From Xanthomonas sp. DAR 34887 (GTDB taxonomy: Bacteria; Pseudomonadota; Gammaproteobacteria; Xanthomonadales; Xanthomonadaceae): a DNA stretch of 64,000 bases. The notes beneath the pieces are model-generated. The model saw only the letters and a list, made by a program, of their open reading frames with translations. It had not been told where the DNA came from and did no database searches. The stretch spans positions 3,449,001 to 3,513,000 of the forward strand of contig NZ_CP162490.1 in the NCBI RefSeq assembly GCF_041245805.1, written 5' to 3'. The translations under genes and the position numbers were made by a program. This document shows, one piece after another, positions 32,349 through 40,853 of this stretch (within the stretch, counting starts at the first letter, position 1; every line of letters begins with the position of its first letter).

Positions 32349-32354
32349 TGATCC
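32349..32354 (+). promoter_or_regulatory. TGATCC box, possible ECF -35 element upstream of the lipid operon
   Basis: TGATCC is the -35 element recognised by the RpoE/ChrR group of ECF factors, which controls related lipid-modification genes in Rhodobacter. It lies about 165 bp ahead of the desaturase start. The expected -10 region (from 32372, TGCGTG) is a poor match, so this is a weak candidate. Confidence 0.2.
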
Positions 32355-32519
32355 CTCCGACGATTCCGATCTGCGTGGACGCCGCCTCGCGCGGTGACGG
32401 CAGGCGCTGCCCTGGCCGGCCATCCACGCCCGCCACATCACGCACGGACGCGGCAACGCGAGTGCATCCGTCTTCCGGCTTTGCCCGTATCGCTATCCGA
32501 ATCCCCACGAGATGCGCTT

Positions 32520-33511
<992 letters not shown>

Positions 33512-33515
<4 letters not shown>

Positions 33516-34774
33516 GCCGCATCGCGGTGGTGGGCTCGGGCATCGCCGGGCTGGGCGCGGCATGGCTGCTGTCGCAACGGCACGACGTCACCCTGTACGA
33601 GGCCGCCAATTACTTCGGCGGGCACACCCATACCCATGCGGTGGAACTGGACGGCGTGGAGTACGCGGTGGACAGCGGCTTCATCGTGTTCAACCCGCAG
33701 CACTATCCGCTGCTGAGCAAACTGTTCGCACAGCTCGGCGTGGCCGCGCAGCCGACCACGATGAGTTTTTCCGTGCAGGAAGCGCGCAGCGGCCTGGAAT
33801 ACAACGCCGGCAGCCTCGGCGGCCTGTTCTGCCAGGCCGGCAATCTGGTCAGCCCGCGCTTCTGGCGCATGCTCGGCGATCTGCGCCGTTTCTACCGGCA
33901 GGCGCCGCAGGTGCTGATCGATGAAGCGCAGGCGCAGCTGACGCTGGGCGAATTCCTGCAGCGGCATGGCTATTCGGACGTGTTCCGCGACGCGCATCTG
34001 GTGCCGATGGCCTCGGCGCTGTGGTCCTCGCCGTCGCAACAGATCCTGCAATTCCCGATGCGCCAGCTGATCGGCTTCATGGCCAACCATCACATGCTGC
34101 AGATCAGCGGGCGGCCGCAATGGCAGGTGGTGCGCGGCGGCTCCAACCGCTACGTGCGCGCGCTGCGCAGCCGCTGGCGGGTGCACGAGCGCATCGGCAC
34201 GCCGGTGCGTTCGATACAACGGCTGTCGCAAGGCGTGTCGGTGCTGACCGATGCCGACAGCGATGCCGATGCCCAGCACTACGACCACGTGGTGCTGGCC
34301 TGCCACGCCGACGACGCCTTGCGTCTGCTCAACGACGCCAGCGCCGCCGAGCGCGAGATCCTCGGCGCGATCGCCTACCAGGACAACGACACTGTGCTGC
34401 ACACCGATGCGCGCGTGCTGCCGCGCAATCGCCGCGCCTGGGCCGCCTGGAACGCGCATGTGCCGGCCGATCCGGAGGCGCCGTGCACGGTCAGCTACTG
34501 GATGAACGCGCTGCAATCGATCGCCTCGCCGCAGCCGTTCATCGTCAGCCTCAACCGCAGCGACGACATCGATCCGGCCAAGGTGCTGCGGCGCATGCGC
34601 TACCGGCATCCGCTGCAGACCCACGCCTCGGTCGCCGCGCAGGCGCGCAAGGGCGAGATCCAGGGCCAGCGCGGCACCTGGTTCGCCGGCGCCGGGTGGG
34701 GCTTCGGCTTCCACGAGGACGGCCTGCGCAGCGCGGTCGACGTGGCCGCCGGGCTGGGGGTACCCTGGCCATGA
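33512..34774 (+). CDS. FAD-dependent amine-oxidase-like flavoprotein
   Basis: A 420-residue flavoenzyme. The dinucleotide-binding motif is at the very start (IAVVGSGIAGLGAAWLLSQ, residues 4-22), followed by EAANYFGGHTHTHAVELDGVEYAVDSGFIVFN, typical of the NAD/FAD-binding amine-oxidase-like proteins (COG2907) that accompany DUF1365 and cyclopropane synthase genes. The C-terminal FAD contact is TWFAGAGWGFGFHEDGLRSA. In Rhodobacter a relative belongs to a singlet-oxygen-induced pathway for methylated and furan fatty acids. Here the same acyl-chain oxidation role is inferred from context. Confidence 0.9.
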
Positions 34775-35634
34775 AGCTGCTGCGCAGCGCTACCGTGTCC
34801 GCCCCGCCGGCTGGCGCCGTCTCGACAACGCCGGCGGCGGCGGGCACGACCACGCCGCGACTGCACAGCGCGCTCTACAGCGGCTGGGTCCGGCATCGCC
34901 GCCATGCGCCGAAAGCACTGGCGTTCCGCTATCCGCTGTTCCTGATGTACCTGGATCTGGCCGAACTCGACCAGGTGTTCGCGCGGCGCTGGCTGTGGTC
35001 GGTCGGCCGCCGCAACCTGGTCGAATTCCGCCGCAGCGATTACCTGGGCGACCCGGCGCAACCGCTGGACGAAGCCGTGCGCGACCGCGTGCAGCGGCAC
35101 TGCGGCGAACGCCCGCTCGGCGCGGTGCGCATGCTGACCCACCTGCGCTATTTCGGCCACTGCTTCAACCCGGTCACCTTCTACTACTGCCACGACGCGC
35201 AGCAGCGCCTGCACAGCGTCGTCGCCGAGATCACCAACACGCCGTGGAAGCAGCGCCACGCCTATGTGCTGCCGGTCGCGGCCGCGCACAGCCGCGGCAG
35301 CGTGCATGCCTGGCGTTTCGACAAGCGCTTCCATGTCTCGCCGTTCATGGCGATGGCGCACCAGTACGCCTGGCGCCTGAGCGAACCGGGCGCGCAGTTG
35401 CGCGTGCACATGGACGTACTCGATCCGCAGCCGCCGGCCAGGCGCTTCGACGCCACGCTGGTGCTGCAGCGGCGCGAGATTTGCGGCGCCAGCCTGGCGT
35501 GCGCATTGCTGCGCTATCCGGCAATGACCCTGCAGGTGGTGGCCAAGATCCACTGGCAGGCGTTGCGCCTGTGGCTGCGCGGCAATCCGGTGCACGACCA
35601 CCCCGATCACTCCCTTCCGCGAGAACGCCGATGA
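34771..35634 (+). CDS. DUF1365 family protein
   Basis: A 287-residue protein of the DUF1365 family: SALYSGWVRHRRHAPKALAFRYPLFLMYLDLAEL near the N-terminus, GAVRMLTHLRYFGHCFNPVTFYYCHD, VVAEITNTPWKQRHAYVLP, and FDKRFHVSPFMAMAHQYAWRL. The family is nearly always encoded between an amine-oxidase-like flavoprotein and a cyclopropane synthase homologue, as here, but its reaction is not established. The ATG overlaps the stop of the previous gene (ATGA). About 25 N-terminal residues before LHSALYSGW are proline/alanine-rich and may be non-essential. Confidence 0.9.
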   Translation: MKLLRSATVSAPPAGAVSTTPAAAGTTTPRLHSALYSGWVRHRRHAPKALAFRYPLFLMYLDLAELDQVFARRWLWSVGRRNLVEFRRSDYLGDPAQPLDEAVRDRVQRHCGERPLGAVRMLTHLRYFGHCFNPVTFYYCHDAQQRLHSVVAEITNTPWKQRHAYVLPVAAAHSRGSVHAWRFDKRFHVSPFMAMAHQYAWRLSEPGAQLRVHMDVLDPQPPARRFDATLVLQRREICGASLACALLRYPAMTLQVVAKIHWQALRLWLRGNPVHDHPDHSLPRERR

Positions 35635-36947
35635 ACGCTCCGCATGCGCCCTCCTCCGCTGCTGCCGCGCTGATCCCGGCCGCGCCGCCGCTGCGCGGCC
35701 TCGACCGCCTGCTGCGCCGCCGCCTGCTCGCCACGCTCGATGGCTTGCGCGACGGCCAGCTGCACATCGAGGAAGCCGGCGCGCTCACCACCTTGGGCAG
35801 TGCAGGTCCAACGGATGGCACGCTGCACGCGCATCTGCGCATCCACGATCCGCGCTTCTACCGCCAGGCCGCGCTGAACGGCAGCGTCGGCGTCGGCGAG
35901 GCGTACATGGACCGCGTGTGGGACTGCGACGACCTGGTCGCGCTGGTGCGGCTGCTGGTGCGCAACCGCGAGCGCCTGGACGCGATGGAGACCGGCCTGG
36001 CCCGTCTCGGCGGCATGGCGATGCGCGGCCTGCACGCGCTGGCGCGCAACACCCGCGCCGGCAGCCGCCGCAACATCGCCGCGCACTACGACCTGGGCAA
36101 CCCGCTGTTCGAACTGTTCCTGGACCGCAGCCTGATGTATTCCTCGGCGATCTTCCGCGACGAGGACGCCGCGCTCGGCGACGCCGCGCTGGAACGCGCG
36201 GCCGAGCGCAAGCTGCAGCGCATCTGCGCCAAGCTCGACCTGCAGCCGCATCACCACGTGGTGGAGATCGGCAGCGGCTGGGGCGGTTTCGCGCTGCACG
36301 CGGCCACGCGGCACGGCTGCCGCGTCACCACCGTGACCATCTCGCGCGAACAATACGACCTGGCGCGGCAACGCGTGGACGCGGCCGGCGTGGCCGACCG
36401 CGTCGAGGTGCTGTTGCGCGACTACCGCGACCTCGACGGCCGCTACGACCGGCTGGTCTCGATCGAGATGATCGAAGCGATCGGCCACCAGTACCTGGAC
36501 ACCTATTTCGGCAAGGTCGGCAGCCTGCTCAAGGACGACGGCCAGGCGCTGATCCAGGCCATCACCATCGAGGACCACCGCTACGCGCAGGCGCTGAAAT
36601 CGGTGGACTTCATCAAGCGCCACATCTTCCCCGGCAGCTTCATTCCCTCGGTGGCGGCGATGACCGGCGCGATCGCGCGCGCCAGCGACCTGCGCCTGTT
36701 CAACCTGGAAGACATCGGCCCCAGCTACGCACTGACCCTGCGCGCCTGGCGCCAACGCTTCATGGCCAAGCTGCCGCAGGTGCGCGCGCTGGGCTACGAC
36801 GAACGCTTCATCCGCATGTGGGAATTCTATCTGGCCTATTGCGAAGGCGGCTTTCTGGAGCGCTCGATCGGCGACGTGCATCTGTGGCTGAGCAAGCCGG
36901 GCGCGCGCCCGGCGCAGTTCGCGCCGGCGCTGGCGGGCGACGCATGA
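35631..36947 (+). CDS. Cyclopropane-fatty-acyl-phospholipid synthase family methyltransferase
   Basis: A 438-residue SAM-dependent enzyme acting on unsaturated acyl chains of phospholipids at the membrane. It has the family N-terminal domain (DPRFYRQAALNGSVGVGEAYMDRVWDCDDL), the AHYDLGNPLFELFLDRSLMYSSAIF segment (151-175), SAM motif VEIGSGWGGFALHA (211-224) and SIEMIEAIGHQYLDTYF. Typical CFA synthases are close in length. It follows DUF1365 by an ATGA overlap. Product could be a cyclopropane or a methyl-branched chain; this group of paralogues includes both. Confidence 0.93.
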   Translation: MNAPHAPSSAAAALIPAAPPLRGLDRLLRRRLLATLDGLRDGQLHIEEAGALTTLGSAGPTDGTLHAHLRIHDPRFYRQAALNGSVGVGEAYMDRVWDCDDLVALVRLLVRNRERLDAMETGLARLGGMAMRGLHALARNTRAGSRRNIAAHYDLGNPLFELFLDRSLMYSSAIFRDEDAALGDAALERAAERKLQRICAKLDLQPHHHVVEIGSGWGGFALHAATRHGCRVTTVTISREQYDLARQRVDAAGVADRVEVLLRDYRDLDGRYDRLVSIEMIEAIGHQYLDTYFGKVGSLLKDDGQALIQAITIEDHRYAQALKSVDFIKRHIFPGSFIPSVAAMTGAIARASDLRLFNLEDIGPSYALTLRAWRQRFMAKLPQVRALGYDERFIRMWEFYLAYCEGGFLERSIGDVHLWLSKPGARPAQFAPALAGDA

Positions 36948-37495
36948 GCAACTTCGCCAACTATGTCGCGCTGCAATTGCTGTGGCTGGCGGCGGTGATG
37001 GGCGCCGGGCGCGGACTGGCCTGGGCCGGCCCGGCGGCGCTGGCGCTGTTCGCGCTGTACCAACTGCAGCCGCGCCGCCGCGCGCGCGGCGATGCGGCGC
37101 TGATGGCGCTGGCCTTGCTGCTCGGCGCCGGCGTGGATACCGCACTGGCCGCCGGCGGCTGGGTGCGCTACGCCGCAGCGCTGCCGCCGGCGCCGTGGGC
37201 GCCGCTGTGGATCCTGGCGCTGTGGGCCGGCTTCGCGCTGACCTTCAACCATTCGCTGGCCTGGGTGATGCACCGTCCGTGGCGCGCGGCACTGTTCGGC
37301 GCGGTGTTCGGCCCGCTCGGCTACGTCCTGGCCGCACGCGGCTGGCAGGCGGTGACGCTGGGCACGCCGCTGCTGCATGCGCTCGTCGCGCTGGCGCTGG
37401 CCTGGGCCGCGGCGCTGGCCGTGCTGAGCCTGGCGACGCGGCGTCTGTCGGCGGCGGCGCAGCCCGCGCCACGCATCGCAGGGGCCGCGCCATGA
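36944..37495 (+). CDS. DUF2878 membrane protein
   Basis: A 183-residue protein with five or so hydrophobic helices (YVALQLLWLAAVMGAGRGLAWAG; AALMALALLLGAGVDTALAAGGWV; APLWILALWAGFALTFNHSLAWVM; LFGAVFGPLGYVLAARGW; LLHALVALALAWAAALAVLSLA). GVDTALAAGGWVRY and WILALWAGFALTFNHSLAW are the DUF2878 signature. Function unknown. The family travels with CFA-type lipid operons, which is the only clue to its role. ATGA overlaps at both ends. Confidence 0.86.
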   Translation: MSNFANYVALQLLWLAAVMGAGRGLAWAGPAALALFALYQLQPRRRARGDAALMALALLLGAGVDTALAAGGWVRYAAALPPAPWAPLWILALWAGFALTFNHSLAWVMHRPWRAALFGAVFGPLGYVLAARGWQAVTLGTPLLHALVALALAWAAALAVLSLATRRLSAAAQPAPRIAGAAP

Positions 37496-38274
37496 ACGGC
37501 TGGCCGCTGCTGCACGTGGGTGCGTTCACCGCGCTGGTGATGCTTGCCGGCTGGGCCTGGCAGCGGCGCAGCCGCAACGCCGGCGTGGTCGATGTGCTGT
37601 GGGCCGCGTGCATGGCGCTGGCCGCGGTGTACTGCGCCTGGCGTGCCGACGGCGCCGCGCTGCCGCGGGTGCTGACCGCGGCGATGGGCGGGCTGTGGGG
37701 CGCGCGCCTGGCCTGGCACCTGGGCGTACGCGTGTTCGGCGATGCGCGCGAGGACGGCCGCTACCGCGCGCTGCGCGAACATTGGCACGGCGACCAGCGC
37801 CGCTTCCTGCTGTTCTTCCTCGGCCAGGCGCTGGTGGTGGTGCTGTTCGCGCTGCCGCTGTCGGCCGCCGCGCACAATCCGCTGCCGCAGTGGAGCGTGT
37901 GGACCACGCTGGCGCTGGCGACCTGGCTGCTGGCGGTGGGCGGGGAAAGCCTGGCCGACCGCCAGTTGGCCGCGTTCCGCGCCGATCCGGGCAACAAGGG
38001 CAAGACCTGCCGCCGCGGCCTGTGGCGCTACTCGCGGCATCCGAACTATTTCTTCGAGTTCGTGCACTGGTTCGCCTATGTGTTCCTCGCCGTGGGCAGC
38101 GGTGCGCTGTGGGTCGGCGTGGCCGCGCTGGGGCCGTTGCTGATGTTCGCGTTCCTGTACCGCGTCACCGGCATTCCCTACACCGAACAACAGGCGCTGC
38201 GCTCGCGCGGCCAGGACTACGCCGACTACCAGCGCAACACCAGCGCCTTCTTTCCGTTGCCGCCGCGGCAATGA
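37492..38274 (+). CDS. DUF1295 membrane protein (steroid-reductase-like fold)
   Basis: A 260-residue membrane protein with about seven helices and the C-terminal reductase-like motif GLWRYSRHPNYFFEFVHWFAYVFLAV, preceded by ADRQLAAFRADPGNKGKTCRRG. RHPNYFFE corresponds to the cofactor-binding motif of the ICMT/steroid 5-alpha-reductase superfamily. DUF1295 proteins are candidates for NAD(P)H-dependent reductases of lipid double bonds or for oxygen-dependent steps in furan fatty acid formation; neither is shown here. Coupled to its neighbours by ATGA overlaps. Confidence 0.88.
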   Translation: MNGWPLLHVGAFTALVMLAGWAWQRRSRNAGVVDVLWAACMALAAVYCAWRADGAALPRVLTAAMGGLWGARLAWHLGVRVFGDAREDGRYRALREHWHGDQRRFLLFFLGQALVVVLFALPLSAAAHNPLPQWSVWTTLALATWLLAVGGESLADRQLAAFRADPGNKGKTCRRGLWRYSRHPNYFFEFVHWFAYVFLAVGSGALWVGVAALGPLLMFAFLYRVTGIPYTEQQALRSRGQDYADYQRNTSAFFPLPPRQ

Positions 38275-38297
38275 CTTCGCTTTCAGGAGATTCGCCG

Positions 38298-39374
38298 ATG
38301 TCCAGCACCCTCGTCTCTTCGCCTGCGCCCGCATTGCCGGCCGAACCGCTGGCCACCCGCGTGGCCGAATCCGGCCTGCTGCCCGATGCGCTGCTGCGCG
38401 CGGCGATGCGCAGGCTGTGCACGCAGCGCCTGCGCGACGAGCGCAGCGGCGGCGCCGACGCGGCCTGGGAACGCCAACGCGCCTTCGTCGAGGCCTTGCG
38501 CGGCAGCGCCATCGCGATCGAGACCGAGGCCGCCAACCGCCAGCACTACGAGCTGCCGCCGCGCTTCTTCGAGCTGTGCCTGGGCAAGCGCCTGAAGTAC
38601 AGCAGTTGCTACTGGGATGCCGACACGCGCGACCTGGACGCGGCCGAGGAACGCATGCTGCGCCTGTACGCCGAGCGCGCGCAGTTGCGCGACCGCCAGC
38701 GCATCCTGGAACTGGGCTGCGGCTGGGGCTCGCTGACCCTGTGGATGGCCGAGCAGTATCCCGGCGCGCGCATCACCGCGGTGTCCAACTCGCGGCCGCA
38801 GCGCGAGCACATCGAGGCGCAATGCCGCGCACGCGGGCTGCGCAATGTCGAGGTCATCACCCACGACGCCAACACCCTGACCCTGCCGCATGCGAGCTTC
38901 GATCGCGTGGTGTCGATCGAGATGTTCGAGCACATGCGCAACTACCGCGAACTGCTGGCGCGGATCGGCCAGTGGCTGGTGCCGGGCGGCCGGCTGTTCG
39001 TGCACATCTTCTGCCACCGCGACCTGGCCTACCCGTTCGAGGTGCAGGGCGAGGACAACTGGATGGGCCGGCACTTCTTCACCGGCGGGCTGATGCCGGC
39101 CGCCGACACCCTGCTGCAGTTCCAGGACGACCTGGCGCTGGAACGGCGCTGGCTGCTGTCCGGCGAACACTACGAGAAGACCGCCAACGCCTGGCTACGC
39201 AACCAGGACCGGCATCGCGCCGAACTGATGACGGTGCTGCAGGCCACCTACGGCCGCGACGCGAAGATCTGGTGGCAGCGCTGGCGCATGTTCTGGATGG
39301 CCTGCGCGGAACTGTTCGGTTACGAACAGGGCCAGCAGTGGGGCGTGGCGCATTACCGGTTTGTTAGGCGCTGA
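38298..39374 (+). CDS. Second CFA-like SAM-dependent methyltransferase
   Basis: A 358-residue methyltransferase of the cyclopropane/coclaurine-N-methyltransferase-like group: NRQHYELPPRFFELCLGKRLKYSSCYW (81-107), SAM motif ILELGCGWGSLTLWMAE (136-152), SNSRPQREHIEAQC, and SIEMFEHMRNYRELLARI. It lacks the longer N-terminal domain of the first CFA enzyme, so it is a different subfamily. I chose the ATG at 38298 because AGGAG sits eight bases upstream; an in-frame ATG at 38271 overlaps the DUF1295 stop as ATGA and would continue the coupling chain, adding nine residues. Last gene of the lipid operon, closed by a GGGATT element. Confidence 0.88.
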   Translation: MSSTLVSSPAPALPAEPLATRVAESGLLPDALLRAAMRRLCTQRLRDERSGGADAAWERQRAFVEALRGSAIAIETEAANRQHYELPPRFFELCLGKRLKYSSCYWDADTRDLDAAEERMLRLYAERAQLRDRQRILELGCGWGSLTLWMAEQYPGARITAVSNSRPQREHIEAQCRARGLRNVEVITHDANTLTLPHASFDRVVSIEMFEHMRNYRELLARIGQWLVPGGRLFVHIFCHRDLAYPFEVQGEDNWMGRHFFTGGLMPAADTLLQFQDDLALERRWLLSGEHYEKTANAWLRNQDRHRAELMTVLQATYGRDAKIWWQRWRMFWMACAELFGYEQGQQWGVAHYRFVRR

Positions 39375-39378
39375 CGCG

Positions 39379-39543
39379 CCGGGATTCGGGAGTAGGGATT
39401 CGGGATTGGTAACAGCGGGCCGCGGGCTCTGACGCGCGACCGAGGCGGATGGGCCAATGCACCAATCGCATAGGTCAAGCAGCCGGAGTGGGGATCGCAG
39501 TTGCGAATCCCCAATCCCCAATCCCCAATCCCGAATCCCGGCC
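39379..39543. repeat. GGGATT inverted-repeat element between convergent genes
   Basis: The left arm begins GCCGGGATTCGGG at 39379, four bases after the methyltransferase TGA; the right arm, 39504-39543, holds six AATCCC units and ends CCCGGCC. It fills the 175-bp space between the lipid operon and the convergent RidA gene and may serve as a bidirectional transcription end. Confidence 0.88.
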
Positions 39544-39549
39544 TTCCAC

Positions 39550-39894
39550 TCACACGGCAGCGGTAACCACGATCTCGATCTTCCACTCCGGGTTGGCCAG
39601 CTTGGCCTGCACGGTGGCGCGCGCCGGGGTGCTGCCCGGGCAGACCCAGGTTTCCCAGACCTTGTTCATTTCGGCGAACTCGGCCAGGTCGGTCATGTAG
39701 ATCTCCGCGCGCAGGATCTTGCTCTTGTCGCTGGCGGCGCGCGCCAGCAGTTCGTCGATCGCCGCCAGGACCTGGCGGGTCTGGCCGGCGATGTCGGCGC
39801 TGGTGTCGTCGGCGATCTGCCCGGCCAGATAGGCCACGCCGTTGTGCACGGTCATTTCCGACATGCGCGGGCCGGTATCGAATCGCTGGATCAT
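39550..39894 (-). CDS. RidA family protein (reactive enamine/imine deaminase-like)
   Basis: A 114-residue trimeric-fold protein of the YjgF/YER057c/UK114 family: MIQRFDTGPRMSEMTVHNGVAYLAGQIADDT, DIAGQTRQVLAAIDELLARA, KILRAEIYMTDLAEFAEMNKVWETWV. The catalytic Arg of RidA lies in the RAEIYMTDL segment; here Arg followed by Ala-Glu-Ile is consistent. The last part, ARATVQAKLANPEWKIEIVVTAAV, closes the fold. Its ATG overlaps the DUF998 stop (ATGA). Broad role: hydrolysis of reactive enamines from PLP enzymes. Confidence 0.92.
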   Translation of the reverse strand: MIQRFDTGPRMSEMTVHNGVAYLAGQIADDTSADIAGQTRQVLAAIDELLARAASDKSKILRAEIYMTDLAEFAEMNKVWETWVCPGSTPARATVQAKLANPEWKIEIVVTAAV

Positions 39895-40577
39895 GAGGCG
39901 GTGTCCTGAAGAGGGGAAACCCGGGCATTGTCGCGCGATTGCGCCAAGCCTGCAGGCCGCCACAGCCGGTAGGCGACCAGCAGCAGCCAGGCCAGGATCA
40001 GCACGATCGCCAGCTTCTGGGTCAGCCCGCGCGGCGGCGCGCGCCACAGCACGTGCACCCAAAGCGCAACGAACGCCGCCACCGCCAGGCTCGACAGGGT
40101 GCCGGCACAGCCGAGCCACGGCGCTTGCCGGCGCAGCCAGGCGCTCTGCAGCAGCATCGCGCAGGTCGCGCACAGGAACGCGGTCTGCGCGAACAGCGCG
40201 TGCAACATCGGCGCCAGTAACGGGGCGCGCTGCGGCAGATAGCTGTCGCCGATCGCCACCCCGCACAGGCCCAGCCCCGCCACCGCGAACAACAGCAGCG
40301 GTGCGGCGCTGCGAGCCTGCGGCGGGGCCTGCGCGTACAGGCCGGCAGCCATGGCGACAATGCCCGCCGCCAGCAGCACGTAGACGGTGCGCAGCAGCAA
40401 CCCGCCGGGGCCATGCAGGTACATGCTCAGCGTCGCCTGCTGCCAGTGCAGGTCCGTGCGCAGCAGTTGCAGGGCCAGCGCCACGCCGAGGAATAGCAGA
40501 CACAGCAGCGTGGCGAGGGCCCCGGCGGCGCGCGGCCACTGCGGCGGCGCGGAGGCGGGGACCAGGGGCGTGGGCAT
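39891..40577 (-). CDS. DUF998-type membrane protein upstream of the RidA gene
   Basis: A 228-residue protein with six hydrophobic helices and the DUF998 features LALQLLRTDLHWQQATLSMYLHGPGGLLLRTVYVLLAAGIVAMAAGLYA. Start at 40577 (MPTPLVPAS). Distant from the DUF998 protein at 9475-10098; function unknown. It is coupled to the RidA gene and divergent from mprF, with a 276-bp shared upstream region. Confidence 0.75.
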   Translation of the reverse strand: MPTPLVPASAPPQWPRAAGALATLLCLLFLGVALALQLLRTDLHWQQATLSMYLHGPGGLLLRTVYVLLAAGIVAMAAGLYAQAPPQARSAAPLLLFAVAGLGLCGVAIGDSYLPQRAPLLAPMLHALFAQTAFLCATCAMLLQSAWLRRQAPWLGCAGTLSSLAVAAFVALWVHVLWRAPPRGLTQKLAIVLILAWLLLVAYRLWRPAGLAQSRDNARVSPLQDTAS

Positions 40578-40853
40578 GGGATCGGCTCCGGGTCGTGGCG
40601 GGGACGCGATGCGCGACGCATGCGCGCGCACCCTGCGCGCACACCGACGCGGTGCCGACGTGCGATTCCACTATGATGCGCGTCGCCGGTGTTGCCGGTA
40701 CAGCCCCAGGCCACCGGATCTCGCGATGCACCACTCCCTTTCCGCCTGCAGGCGCACCTTGGCGATGGCCCGCGCCGCCGATACCGCGTGTCTACGCGAC
40801 GCCGCCGGCCTCTGCGCACAGTTCCCTCTCTCCTTCGCTTACGCTCCTCTGCA

